From: JBDSSS01 sp963764195
GTDB lineage: Bacteria > Actinomycetota > Actinomycetes > Actinomycetales > Dermatophilaceae
DNA: 64,000 bases
Assembly (NCBI GenBank): GCA_963764195.1
Contig: CAVXRG010000001.1
Coordinates: forward strand, 1-64,000
Direction: 5' to 3'
The translations under genes and the position numbers were made by a program. The notes beneath the pieces were generated by a model, which ran no database searches, was not told where the DNA came from, and worked only from the letters and a program-made list of their open reading frames with translations. Positions 18,495 to 26,923 of the stretch are shown piece after piece. Position 1 is the stretch's first letter. Every line of letters begins with the position of its first letter.

Positions 18495-19529
18495 TCACGC
18501 GGCGCCGGCGAGCAGGCGGATGACCGCCCGCTCCACGGCGTCGCGGTCGCGGATCCGCACGAGCTCACCGTTGGCCAGCCGGGTCCGGTCGGCTTTCGTC
18601 AGCCGTCTGAGGCTCCGCTCGACGGTCCGGCCGACGGCGAACTCGTCGAGCACGCGCGGGTCGACGTAGGAGCGCCGGGCGACGGCGGGGGTGTTGCCCA
18701 GATGCTGCGAGACGACCTTCATCGCCTCCTTCTCGGCCCGCTTCAGCTCACGCTCGGTGCCGCCGAGGTCGCTCTGGGCCAGGGTCACCGCGGCGGTGAC
18801 GGTCGCGGCCCAGGTGCGGAGGTCCTTGACCGTGAACTCCGGCCCGACGAGCTCCTTGAAGGCGAGGTTGAGGTCGGCCGAATGCAGCTCGTGCCAGCCC
18901 ACCTCGTCGCGGAACTCGAGCAGTCGGTCACCCTGACGACGGCTTCGTTTGAGGGACAGGATCGCCCGCGCCAGCAGCTGGTCGGTCATCACCGCCTCCC
19001 GGGTGACTCCCGACTTCGCCGGGAACTCGAAGGTGATGTCGTCGCCACTCACGGTGACGTGCGACCGGAGCAACGTCGCCACCCCGTGGGACCCGTGCTC
19101 CACCTCGTACTCCTCGCCACCGGTGCGGAACAGCCCGGCGTCGAGCATCCGCAGCGCGACCGCCGTGACCCGCCGCCGACCGAGGCCGTCGAGGCGCAGG
19201 TCGGAGGCGACCTGCTTGCGAGCCGACGGGAGCTTCTTGGCCAGCACGAGCACGCGGTCGTGCTTCTCCCGGGCTCGGGCCTCGTGCCATGCGTCGTGGT
19301 AGAGGTACTGACGGCGCCCGGCGTCGTCGGTGCCGACCGCCTGAATGTGCCCGTTGGCGTGGGGGGAGATCCACACGTCGCGCCACGCCGGTGGGATGAC
19401 GAGCGCGAGCGCCCGCTCCTTGGTCGGGGCGTCCACCGCGTGGCCCTCCGCGTCGACGAAGCCGAAACCCCGGCCCCGCCGCACCCGCCGCACACCGGGT
19501 CGCTCGATCGTGCTCCGTCGCAGTCTCAC
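18495..19529 (-). CDS. DNA topoisomerase IB
   Basis: 344-residue eukaryote-like (poxvirus-type) topoisomerase IB, which relaxes supercoils through a 3'-phosphotyrosyl intermediate. Landmarks: IPPAWRDVWISPHANGHIQ near the N terminus, the RqYlYH segment (RRQYLYHDAW), the KDLRTWAAT motif with catalytic Arg, and the Tyr nucleophile in ARRSYVDPRV (about residue 288). Length is normal. Such enzymes are patchily distributed in bacteria and often accompany stress or DNA-repair genes. Confidence 0.93.
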   Translation of the reverse strand: MRLRRSTIERPGVRRVRRGRGFGFVDAEGHAVDAPTKERALALVIPPAWRDVWISPHANGHIQAVGTDDAGRRQYLYHDAWHEARAREKHDRVLVLAKKLPSARKQVASDLRLDGLGRRRVTAVALRMLDAGLFRTGGEEYEVEHGSHGVATLLRSHVTVSGDDITFEFPAKSGVTREAVMTDQLLARAILSLKRSRRQGDRLLEFRDEVGWHELHSADLNLAFKELVGPEFTVKDLRTWAATVTAAVTLAQSDLGGTERELKRAEKEAMKVVSQHLGNTPAVARRSYVDPRVLDEFAVGRTVERSLRRLTKADRTRLANGELVRIRDRDAVERAVIRLLAGAA

Positions 19530-19578
19530 GCTGGAGATGTACCCGCTCGCTGCCCCCTCGGACCCCGCTGCCGCCCGC

Positions 19579-19734
19579 TCAGTCCGGATTCGTCGTGCCG
19601 GCTTCCGTCGTCGACGCCGAGGGGCTGAGCTCCGGCGCCGCGACCTCCTCCTGACCGGGGGGCATCGGGGGGTCGGGGGTCACCGGGGGAAACACGGTGC
19701 CGTCGTCCTGCAGGTGTGACTCGGGTTGGCTCAT
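19579..19734 (-). CDS. Small acidic Pro-rich protein, 51 residues
   Basis: Unrecognised small ORF, MSQPESHLQDD to GTTNPD, from ATG 19734 to TGA 19579. It is acidic and rich in Pro, Glu and Thr, with no membrane segment or Cys, and is probably disordered. Support: AAGGAGG about 12 bases upstream, and GC-rich third positions as in real genes here. An overlapping ATG at 19744 opens another frame, but it would sit only 2 bases from the ribosome site and its product looks like an out-of-frame Arg/Gly-rich shadow. It lies just downstream of the methyltransferase on the same strand. Confidence 0.45.
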   Translation of the reverse strand: MSQPESHLQDDGTVFPPVTPDPPMPPGQEEVAAPELSPSASTTEAGTTNPD

Positions 19735-19762
19735 GGCTGCTCATCGCCTCCTTGTCTCGACC

Positions 19763-20614
19763 CTACCCATCGACGCCGGCCCCGGCCGGAGGTCGCGCGA
19801 GCTCACTCGAGGTCGGCGGGGCCGTCGCAGCAGCGGCCTGCTCAGCTGCACCGGCCGGTCGCGCTGGTCGGTCCGGTCGGACCGGCCGGACCGACCGGAC
19901 CGGCCGGACCCCGTTGCCGGGCCGGGTCAGCACGAGGAACGTGCGCTCGCCACCACGGACCCGGTTGCTCACCTCGAGGCCCGCGTCGGCGGCATACCGC
20001 GTGACGGCGTCGGCCCCGACGTGCGCCCAGGGGAACGCGTCGCTGCGGCCACCCTCGGGGTGCAGGACGACCGCCTCGAAGAGGGCGTCGCTCCCGACAT
20101 CCAGGTGCGTCTCCACGACCACCGCACCGGTCGCCGCACCGAGGTCGGCGCAGCGGGCGAGCAGCGCGGCGGGATCACCGCCGATGCCGATGTTGCCGTC
20201 GAGGAGCAGCACGGTCCCCCAGCGTCCCGCGCCGGGGACGACGTCGAAGACCGACCGCTGGATGACGGGCAGGTCTGCGCGCCGGGCGATCTCGACAGCG
20301 GCAGGGGAGACGTCGATGCCCAGGGCACGTCGACCGCGTCGGGTGGCCTCGCGGACCATGCGGCCCGGTCCCGACCCGACGTCGAGCACCGAGCCCCGCG
20401 TCAGGCGAAGGATCCGACGGTCCACCCGGTCGGCGCGTGCGAGGAAGCGGGCGACGTCGATGTGGGCGTCCATGCCGGGGTCGGGGCGGCCGCACGCCGG
20501 CACGAGCCGGAGCCCGGGGTGGCTCGCGGTGAGGGCGACCTCGTAGGGGTCGAAACCGCCCGAGCCGAAGTGCCGGGTGCGCGTGGCCGGACCGTGTGGG
20601 AGGTCGAGGGTCAC
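19763..20614 (-). CDS. Class I SAM-dependent methyltransferase
   Basis: 283-residue methyltransferase. Motif I is LDVGSGPGRMVREA (about residues 76-89), followed by GIDVSPAAVEIARR (motif II acid) and VLLLDGNIGIGGDP (motif IV region). GTG 20614 overlaps the stop of the preceding DUF2064 gene (GTGA), so it is the third gene of an operon GT2-DUF2064-methyltransferase. The C-terminal about 50 residues are a low-complexity Arg/Pro/Val tail (RPVRPDRPARP) encoded by a CGGACCGGC-type array at about 19867-19915. Probably modifies a small or lipid-linked sugar made by its neighbours; this is inferred. Confidence 0.85.
   Translation of the reverse strand: MTLDLPHGPATRTRHFGSGGFDPYEVALTASHPGLRLVPACGRPDPGMDAHIDVARFLARADRVDRRILRLTRGSVLDVGSGPGRMVREATRRGRRALGIDVSPAAVEIARRADLPVIQRSVFDVVPGAGRWGTVLLLDGNIGIGGDPAALLARCADLGAATGAVVVETHLDVGSDALFEAVVLHPEGGRSDAFPWAHVGADAVTRYAADAGLEVSNRVRGGERTFLVLTRPGNGVRPVRSVRPVRPDRPARPAGAAEQAAAATAPPTSSELARPPAGAGVDG
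19862..19916. repeat. CGGACCGGC-type tandem array in methyltransferase tail
   Basis: Imperfect 9-base repeats (GGTCGGACC / GGCCGGACC / GACCGGACC) encode the RPVRP/RPDRPARP tail. Whole-codon units keep the frame. Confidence 0.65.
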
Positions 20615-21327
20615 GCGGATCCCGCCCCGGCCGCCTCCGCCGCCTCCGCCGCCTCCGCCGCCCCCGCCGCCCCCGACGCCCCCACCGTCGCGAGCGCGGC
20701 CGCCAACCGGCTGCCCGGCAGCAGCCCGGCGACGCGGGTGGCATCGGTCGCCGAGTCGATGTCGAGCAGCTCCGGCACGTCGACGACCGTCAGACCGGCC
20801 GCCTCGAGCCGGGCCCGTGTCTGCGCCCCGGTCGTGGGCACCGACATCGGCACCCCCCGCAGCAGCGCGCCGGTGGGCTCACGCAGCCCCAGCAGCCAGA
20901 AGCCGCCGTCCTCGGCCGCACCGAACCACGCATCGACCGCCGCCGGCCAGCTCGAACACAGCTCCACCAGGAGGTCGCCGTCGACCTGCGGCGTGTCCAT
21001 CCCGATCAGGACGGTCGGGCCGTCGCAGACGTCGAAGAGGTGGGCGAGGCGCACGTCGAGACCCCCCTCGACCTGGGGCACGACCTCGAAGTCACGAGCC
21101 GAGGAGGGCACGACGGACCCGTCGAAGAAGAGGACCCGCCGCACCGGCGCGGTCGGCGCGAGCCGAGCGGCGACCACGTCGACCGTCTCGAGCGTGTCGT
21201 CGACGCAGGCCTGCGCGATGAGGGCCGCCTGCTCCGGCGTGAAGGGCGGCGAGAGCCGGGTCTTGACCCGGCCCGGCAGGCACTCCTTCGCGACGACGGC
21301 GATGGTGGTGGTGGTGGTGGTGGTCAT
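20611..21327 (-). CDS. DUF2064 / TIGR04282-type glycosyltransferase-like protein
   Basis: 238-residue nucleotide-diphospho-sugar transferase fold. The start of the domain reads AVVAKECLPGRVKTRLSPP, the family signature near residues 9-27, and LIGMDTPQV holds the metal-binding Asp. AEDGGFWLLGLREP is also typical. The N terminus is MTTTTTTT from a short ACC repeat (21306-21326). The C terminus ends in GAAEAAEAAEAAGAG from a GCCGCCTCC array (20630-20683). ATG 21327 overlaps the stop of the GT2 gene. The family is found in arsenosugar and lipid-sugar operons; the acceptor here is unknown. Confidence 0.88.
   Translation of the reverse strand: MTTTTTTTIAVVAKECLPGRVKTRLSPPFTPEQAALIAQACVDDTLETVDVVAARLAPTAPVRRVLFFDGSVVPSSARDFEVVPQVEGGLDVRLAHLFDVCDGPTVLIGMDTPQVDGDLLVELCSSWPAAVDAWFGAAEDGGFWLLGLREPTGALLRGVPMSVPTTGAQTRARLEAAGLTVVDVPELLDIDSATDATRVAGLLPGSRLAAALATVGASGAAGAAEAAEAAEAAGAGSA
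20630..20683. repeat. GCCGCCTCC-type tandem array in DUF2064 gene tail
   Basis: About six 9-base units encode an Ala/Glu/Gly-rich tail immediately before the stop codon and the coupled start of the next gene. Copy number should vary easily. Confidence 0.7.
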
Positions 21328-22004
21328 CGCGGCTCGGCGAGCAGGCGGGACATGTCCCGCACCGCCGTGACCGTCCCGCGGGCGGTGCCCGTCACCTTCG
21401 AACGGCCGAGGCGCGGCGTGTAGGGCACGTCGATCTCGAGGATCCGCCACCCCGCCGCGTGGGCGCGAAGCAACGTCTCGAGGGGGTAGCCGCTGCGGCG
21501 GTCCTGCAGGTCGAGGGCGAGGAGCGGCTCCCGGCGAGCGACCCGCAGCGGCCCGAGGTCGTGCAGCGGCAGGCCGGTGATGCGGCGGATCCGGGAGGCG
21601 AGGACCCAATTGGCGAACCGGGCGTGCACGGGCCAGGCCCCGCGAGCCGTCGGGCGGCGGCGGCAGAGCACGAGGTCGGCCTCGTCGGCGAGCACCGGGG
21701 CCGCGAGGGTCGGTAGGTCGGCCGGGTCGAAGGAGCCGTCGGCGTCGCAGAAGGCGACGACGGGAGCCGTTGCCACGAGCAGGCCCGCGTGCACGGCTGA
21801 CCCGTACCCCCGTCGGGCCTCGTGAACGACGACGGCCCCGTGAACGAGGGCGATCTCGGGGCTGCCGTCGGTCGAGCCGTTGTCGACGACGATGGCGCGG
21901 TAGCCGGCCGGCAGGGCGTCGAGCAGGGCCGGCAGGGCCGCCGCCTCGTCGAGGCACGGCAGGACGACGTCGACGATCGGCGCCGGGTGTGGGTGCGGGG
22001 ACAC
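21324..22004 (-). CDS. Glycosyltransferase family 2
   Basis: 226-residue GT-A glycosyltransferase, similar to dolichyl-phosphate mannose/glucose synthases but without their membrane tail. VVLPCLDEAAALP begins the fold, VVDNGSTDGSPE binds the nucleotide, FCDADGSF holds the DxD, and DLGPLRVARRE and RRSGYPLETLLRAH complete the core. First gene of the minus-strand operon with DUF2064 and the methyltransferase (ATGA overlap). The start is GTG 22004. Opposite across 271 bases is a GT87-like gene. Together these suggest a polyprenyl-linked glycolipid pathway (inference). Confidence 0.9.
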   Translation of the reverse strand: MSPHPHPAPIVDVVLPCLDEAAALPALLDALPAGYRAIVVDNGSTDGSPEIALVHGAVVVHEARRGYGSAVHAGLLVATAPVVAFCDADGSFDPADLPTLAAPVLADEADLVLCRRRPTARGAWPVHARFANWVLASRIRRITGLPLHDLGPLRVARREPLLALDLQDRRSGYPLETLLRAHAAGWRILEIDVPYTPRLGRSKVTGTARGTVTAVRDMSRLLAEPR

Positions 22005-22275
22005 GGTCCCAACCTAGGCAGACCCGGTCTCCACCGGCCCGTTGAACTCCTTACGAACCGGGGACGAGCCGGTATGCCGCTCAGCGACCCCGGGCGGGCC
22101 GGCGCAGGGCATGGTCGGCCGTGAGGGTCGTCGGGTCCATCGAGCCGAGGCTGGCGGCGCGCGGCCGGCTCCCTGCCGGAGCACCGACCGAGGCCAGCCG
22201 TGAGCGACCCGCGCCTTACGATCCGCGAACGCGTGCCCTCCGGCGCGGCGCCGGACGGGCCGTCAGGGCATAGTC
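22005..22275. other. Divergent intergenic region of the two sugar operons
   Basis: 271 bases between head-to-head operons, holding both promoters. It contains one TATGCCG word (22072), a GC-rich inverted repeat TCCGGCGC/GCGCCGGA near 22239-22256, and an imperfect direct repeat of CAGGGCATRGTCG at about 22103 and 22265. No gene is visible in either direction. Confidence 0.5.
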
Positions 22276-23769
22276 GTGGCGGTGAGGACAGCGCTGACCG
22301 GAGCCGCTCTGCTCGCCCTCGTCGGGGTGACCGCCATCGGCACGCGGACCGAGCACATCTTCGACGGCCGCAGCGGCTGGCCGCTGCTCTGGTGGACCGC
22401 GGGGGCATGGGCGCTCTTCGCGCTCGCGTTCCTCGCGCTGAGGTGGGTCCGTGGCCGCGCCGCGGGGAGCCTGCTCGTCGTCGGCGCGGTGATGATGGCC
22501 GGCATCGGCGTGGTCGGCCCGCCCAACACGAGCACCGACTCCGCCCGCTACGCGTGGGACGGGATCGTCAGTGACGCCGGCGTCTCGCCCTACGCCCACG
22601 TGCCCGTCGCCGACGCGCTCGACCCGCTGCGAGTGCCGTGGCTCTTCCCGCCACCGGTGCCGGGCGCCACTGGGTCGGCCGCCTGCCCGCAGGTGCGCAC
22701 CGACCCCGTGCGGTCCGTGCCGGCGGGTGACCTGCTCTGCTCGACCCTCAACCGCAGCACCGTCCCGACGATCTACCCGCCCGTGGCCCAGGGCTGGTTC
22801 GCCACCGTCCGGGCGGCGGCCCCGGTGACGGCGCAGTACTGGCCGATGCAGGTGGGCGGCGCCGTCGTCAGCCTGATGACGGGCCTGGCCCTCGCGGTCG
22901 TCCTGCATCGCCGCCGGCTCGACGTGCGCTGGGCCGCGCTGTGGGCATGGTCCCCGTTCGTGACGACCGAGGCCGTGACGAACTCCCACATCGACGCGCT
23001 CGGGGTCCTGCTCATCGTGCTCGCGACGGCCGTCGCCACCCCCCTGGTCGCAGCCGGGGTCGCCCGCCACGGCTCCTCCGGCGGCCGGGGTCGGGCGGCG
23101 GCCGTCGGTGCCCTCGTCGGGCTGTCCGCCGCCGTGAAGTTCGTGCCCGTCATCGCCGCGCCGCCGCTCGCCCGTCGCCGGCCCTTCACCGTCGCCGTCG
23201 CGGCGATCGCGACCTTCGCCGCCGTGTACGTCCCCTACGTCGTCACGACCGGGTGGTCGGTCGTGGGCTACCTGCCGGGCTACCTCAAGGAGCAGGGCTA
23301 CGAGGAGGGGTCCGGCTTCATCCTCGCCTCGTGGGTGCTGCCGGGGTCGCTCGCGACGATCGTGTCGCTCGCGGCCATCCTCGTCATCGCCGCGCTCTCC
23401 TTCTGGCGCGCCGACCCCGACCGTCCCTGGCTGGCGCAGCTCGCCGGCACCGGTGCGATCCTGCTCGTCGTCAGCCCGCCCTACGCCTGGTACGCCCTCG
23501 TCGTCGTGCCCTTCGTTGCCCTGACCCGTCGGTGGGAATGGCTCGTCCTGCCGCTGACGATGACGGCCCACATGCTCGTGCCCGCCGTCTTCGTCTCCCG
23601 GACGATGACCCTCGTCGCGGTCGGGGTGGTGCTCGCCGGCTGGCTGCTGCGCCGGTATGCCGCTCGCCGCACCGACCATGACGCGCGCCCCCCAGCCGGG
23701 CCGCGTGATGATGGGGCCGGCGCCCCCGACCCCCGGCGGGACCAGCTCTCGGAAGGACGCACCGCGTGA
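22276..23769 (+). CDS. GT87/DUF2029-like polytopic glycosyltransferase
   Basis: 497-residue membrane protein with about twelve hydrophobic segments. The large first extracellular loop contains DSARYAWDGIVSDAGVSPY, the usual acidic catalytic loop of polyprenyl-phosphosugar-dependent GT-C enzymes, then NRSTVPTIYPPVAQ. A Cys pair in that loop (ACPQ and LLCST) may form a disulfide. The start is GTG 22276, with GTG 22282 an alternative. The stop overlaps the GTG of the NAD-epimerase gene, so the two are coupled. It likely adds a mannose or similar sugar to an envelope glycolipid or glycoprotein. Confidence 0.8.
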   Translation: MAVRTALTGAALLALVGVTAIGTRTEHIFDGRSGWPLLWWTAGAWALFALAFLALRWVRGRAAGSLLVVGAVMMAGIGVVGPPNTSTDSARYAWDGIVSDAGVSPYAHVPVADALDPLRVPWLFPPPVPGATGSAACPQVRTDPVRSVPAGDLLCSTLNRSTVPTIYPPVAQGWFATVRAAAPVTAQYWPMQVGGAVVSLMTGLALAVVLHRRRLDVRWAALWAWSPFVTTEAVTNSHIDALGVLLIVLATAVATPLVAAGVARHGSSGGRGRAAAVGALVGLSAAVKFVPVIAAPPLARRRPFTVAVAAIATFAAVYVPYVVTTGWSVVGYLPGYLKEQGYEEGSGFILASWVLPGSLATIVSLAAILVIAALSFWRADPDRPWLAQLAGTGAILLVVSPPYAWYALVVVPFVALTRRWEWLVLPLTMTAHMLVPAVFVSRTMTLVAVGVVLAGWLLRRYAARRTDHDARPPAGPRDDGAGAPDPRRDQLSEGRTA

Positions 23770-24920
23770 CCATCCCGGCCACCTCCTCCAGCTCCCCCGG
23801 ACCCGCGACCGGTGCGGGAGGGGTGCTCGTGACCGGCGGGGCCGGCTTCATCGGTCGCCACGTCGTCGAGGCCCTGCTCGCCGGAGGACACCGGGTCCGC
23901 GTCCTCGACTCCTTCCGCGCCGACGTCCACGGCGCACGGCCCGACGTCGCCGGACTCGTCGCGGCGTGGGGTGAGGGGCCGGACGGGCACGCCGGTCCCG
24001 TCGACGTGCGGGTCGGTGACGTCACCCGCGCCGACGACGTCGACGCCGCGCTCGACGGCTGCGAGACCGTCATCCACCTCGCGGCCAAGGTCGGCCTCGG
24101 CGTGGACTTCGACGACACGGACGACTACGTCCACAGCAACTGCACGGGCACCGCGGTGCTACTGCGGTCAGCCGCCCGGCGCGGCGTGACCCGCGTCGTC
24201 GTCGCCTCCTCGATGGTGGTCTACGGCGAGGGGGACTACCTCGACGAGGCAGGGGCCCTGACGCGACCGGCGGCGCGTCGGACCGCCGACCTCGAGTCCG
24301 GCCGGTTCGACCCCACCGGTCCCGACGGCGGCCCGCTCCGCCCCACCCTCGTCGGCGAGGACTCGCTCATCGACCCGCGCAACGTCTACGCGGCGACGAA
24401 GCTGCACCAGGAGCACCTCACCGGCATCTGGGCCCACTCGACGGGCGGGCGGGCGGCGATGATGCGCTTCCACAACGTCTACGGCCCGCACATGCCGATG
24501 AACACCCCGTATGCCGGCGTCGCCTCGATCTTCCGCTCCGCCCTCGAGCGGGGTGAGGCGCCGCGGGTCTTCGAGGACGGCAGGCAGCGTCGGGACCTCG
24601 TGCACGTGCGCGACGTCGCCGCGGCCGTCGTCGCGGCGCTCGCGTGGACCGCGGACCAGGAGCCGGGGACGGCCCGGGCGTTCAACGTCGGCAGCGGCGT
24701 CGTCCACACGATCGGTGACCTCGCATCGGCCCTGAGCAGGGCCGCCTCCGGCCCGGCGCCGGTGGTGACGGGCGACTACCGCCTCGGCGACGTGCGCCAC
24801 ATCACGGCCAGCTCGGACCGCGCGGCCCGCGAGCTGGGCTGGCGTGCCACGGTCGGCTTCAAGGAGGGAGTCGCCGAGTTCGCGACGGCTCCCCTCCGCG
24901 CCCCCGTCCCTCCCGAGTGA
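23766..24920 (+). CDS. NAD-dependent epimerase/dehydratase
   Basis: 384-residue extended short-chain dehydrogenase of the sugar epimerase type. The Rossmann motif GGAGFIGRH is at about residues 24-32, the catalytic Ser is in VASSMVVYGEG, and YxxxK is NVYAATK. RFHNVYGPHMP and RRDLVHVRDVA bind the nucleotide sugar. There is an Asp-rich insert before the Tyr motif. Coupled by GTGA to the upstream GT87-like gene, so it may supply the nucleotide sugar that the transferases here use. Confidence 0.9.
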   Translation: MTIPATSSSSPGPATGAGGVLVTGGAGFIGRHVVEALLAGGHRVRVLDSFRADVHGARPDVAGLVAAWGEGPDGHAGPVDVRVGDVTRADDVDAALDGCETVIHLAAKVGLGVDFDDTDDYVHSNCTGTAVLLRSAARRGVTRVVVASSMVVYGEGDYLDEAGALTRPAARRTADLESGRFDPTGPDGGPLRPTLVGEDSLIDPRNVYAATKLHQEHLTGIWAHSTGGRAAMMRFHNVYGPHMPMNTPYAGVASIFRSALERGEAPRVFEDGRQRRDLVHVRDVAAAVVAALAWTADQEPGTARAFNVGSGVVHTIGDLASALSRAASGPAPVVTGDYRLGDVRHITASSDRAARELGWRATVGFKEGVAEFATAPLRAPVPPE

Positions 24921-24957
24921 GCGGCGAGGGTCGGCCGGGTGCCGCGAGCGGGTCTGG

Positions 24958-25980
24958 TCAGCGGATGCCGATGACCGCATCGCCCGCCGGCACGAGCCGA
25001 CCGATGACGGGGTGGCCGGGCAGCTCGCCGACGACGAGCAGACCGCCGGAGGTCTGGGCGTCGGCCAGCAGCACGAGCTCGTCCTCACCGAGGCGCGTCT
25101 CGAGGTGGGGACGCACCCACTCGAGGTTGCGGCGGCTGCCCCCGGGGACGTAGCCGGCGGCATACGAGGCTCGAGCCCCCTCGACGTAGGGCACCGCGGC
25201 CGCGTCGAGCTCAGCGGACACCCCGCTGGCCCGGCAGAGCTTGTAGAGGTGGCCGAGCAGCCCGAAGCCGGTCACGTCCGTCGCGCACACGACGCCGGCC
25301 GCGAGCGCCGCCCGGGACGCGTCGCGGTTGAGCGTCGTCATCACCTCGACCGCCTCGGCGAACACCTCCCCCGTGGCCTTGTGTCGGTTGTTGAGCACCC
25401 CGAGGCCGATCGGCTTGGTCAGCGTCAGCGGCAGCCCGGCGACCCCGGCGTCGTTGCGCATCAAGCGATTCGGGTCTGCGAGCCCCGTCACGGCGAGGCC
25501 GTACTTCGGCTCGGGGTCGTCGATGGTGTGGCCGCCGGCGAGGTGGCACGACGCCTCGAGGGCGACGTCGGCCCCGCCCCGCAACACGTCGGCGGCGATC
25601 TCGAAGGGGATCCGGTCGCGCGGCCAGCCGAGCAGGTTGACCGCCACGAGCGGCTCGCCGCCCATCGCGTAGACGTCCGACAGGGCGTTCGCGGCGGCGA
25701 TCCGACCCCAGTCGTAGGGGTCGTCGACGACGGGGGTGAAGAAGTCGGTCGTCAGCACGATCGCCCGGCCCCCGTCGATGCGCACGACCGCGGCGTCGTC
25801 GCCCGTGTCGACGCCGACGAGGAGATCGTCGCCGGCAGCCGGCACGAGTGCGCCGAGGACGCGCTCGAGTTCGCCGGGCGGCACCTTGCACGCGCACCCG
25901 CCGCCGGATGCCTCCTGGGTCAGGCGGACACGGGGAGTGGTCGTCGCCGCGGCACGGCCGTCGGAGGGAGTCGGGGTCAT
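24958..25980 (-). CDS. selD: Selenide, water dikinase (selenophosphate synthase)
   Basis: 340-residue SelD, which makes selenophosphate from selenide and ATP, the selenium donor for SelA. The catalytic pair is C29 and K32 in GGGCACKVPPG, so this is the Cys form, not itself a selenoprotein. GDDAAVV, TTDFFTPVVDDPYDWGRI (Mg/ATP Asp residues), AGGHTIDD and TDVTGFGLLGHL are family landmarks. It starts 4 bases after the stop of the nrfD-like gene, making it the last gene of fdhA-fdhB-nrfD-selD. Co-transcription with the selenoprotein that uses its product matches supply to demand. Confidence 0.96.
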   Translation of the reverse strand: MTPTPSDGRAAATTTPRVRLTQEASGGGCACKVPPGELERVLGALVPAAGDDLLVGVDTGDDAAVVRIDGGRAIVLTTDFFTPVVDDPYDWGRIAAANALSDVYAMGGEPLVAVNLLGWPRDRIPFEIAADVLRGGADVALEASCHLAGGHTIDDPEPKYGLAVTGLADPNRLMRNDAGVAGLPLTLTKPIGLGVLNNRHKATGEVFAEAVEVMTTLNRDASRAALAAGVVCATDVTGFGLLGHLYKLCRASGVSAELDAAAVPYVEGARASYAAGYVPGGSRRNLEWVRPHLETRLGEDELVLLADAQTSGGLLVVGELPGHPVIGRLVPAGDAVIGIR

Positions 25981-25984
25981 CCCC

Positions 25985-26923
25985 TCATTGTGCAGCGCCG
26001 CCGGCAGCCGCGGCCTCGCGGGCCCTCATCCGCTCGCGCTGGGGAACGACGACGTACTTCGGGTCCTTGGCCGAGGCGAGCCCGGCCTCGAAGACACCGA
26101 ACCGGGTGAGGACTGAGGCGCCGACGCACGCGGCTCCGGCCAGGACCGAGACGACCCGTGAGCGACCCCCCGCGACGAGCGTGGCCCCCGCGGCGACCGC
26201 GGTGACGGTGCGAGCCACCTTCATGAAGGTGCCGGGCCGCCCCTGCTCGTAGGGCTCGGCGACCATCCCGAGGCGTCGCTTGAGCGTCTCGGCGGCGACG
26301 ATCTCCATCGCTGCACCGGCGACGAGCATCCGCCGCGCCGGCGCCGCCTGCGCGGTGGGCGTGAACACCATCGACAGCCCGCCGGCTGCCGTCGCGCCCG
26401 AGCCGGCGAAGAGGAAGGGCATCTCGCGGTAGGCCTCGTGCCACGCGGGCACGGCGGTGTTGGAGACGAGCGCCGCTGTGTACGTGGCGAGGAGCGGGCC
26501 GAGGGCCGCGCTCCCGAGGCCGGCGAGGCGTCCCACGGCCGGGAGCCGATCGGTCATCTCGGACCCGGCGGCGACGGCCGACAGCGCACCGAAAGGGGCG
26601 AGGACATACGACCCCACCGAGAGCGGGGACGTCGGCTTGAAGACCCGCAGCATGTTGAGGAACCGTGACGGGCGCCCGAGGTCGTGGACCAGGGCCACGG
26701 TGCCGAGCGCCGCGCCGGCGGCGGCGGCGAGGCGGGACGTTCGCTCGAGGGCCGGCAGGCCCGAGAAGGCAGCCCCCTCGGCCAGCACGGCCGAGGCCCC
26801 GGACAGACCGCCGAGAAAGAGGTAGAGCGGGACGTCCGGCGTCTTCCAGGTCGGCTGCTTGAGGATGGGCCGCCCGTAGTACGAGTCGATCTCGACCTTC
26901 GGGACCATCGCGCGCTCTTTCAC
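25985..26923 (-). CDS. nrfD: NrfD/PsrC-type membrane subunit of formate dehydrogenase
   Basis: 312-residue polytopic subunit that passes electrons to the quinone pool without haem. WKTPDVPLYLFLGGLSGAS starts the family core, LVHDLGRPSRFLNMLRVFKPTSPLSVGSY (split here: VHDLGRPSRF, then MLRVFKPTSPLS) is its best marker, and eight or so hydrophobic segments follow. GTG 26923 overlaps the fdhB stop (GTGA) and has GGGGAGG 5 bases upstream; ATG 26908 is the alternative. It takes the place of the cytochrome b subunit FdnI used by E. coli FDH-N. Confidence 0.9.
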   Translation of the reverse strand: MKERAMVPKVEIDSYYGRPILKQPTWKTPDVPLYLFLGGLSGASAVLAEGAAFSGLPALERTSRLAAAAGAALGTVALVHDLGRPSRFLNMLRVFKPTSPLSVGSYVLAPFGALSAVAAGSEMTDRLPAVGRLAGLGSAALGPLLATYTAALVSNTAVPAWHEAYREMPFLFAGSGATAAGGLSMVFTPTAQAAPARRMLVAGAAMEIVAAETLKRRLGMVAEPYEQGRPGTFMKVARTVTAVAAGATLVAGGRSRVVSVLAGAACVGASVLTRFGVFEAGLASAKDPKYVVVPQRERMRAREAAAAGGAAQ

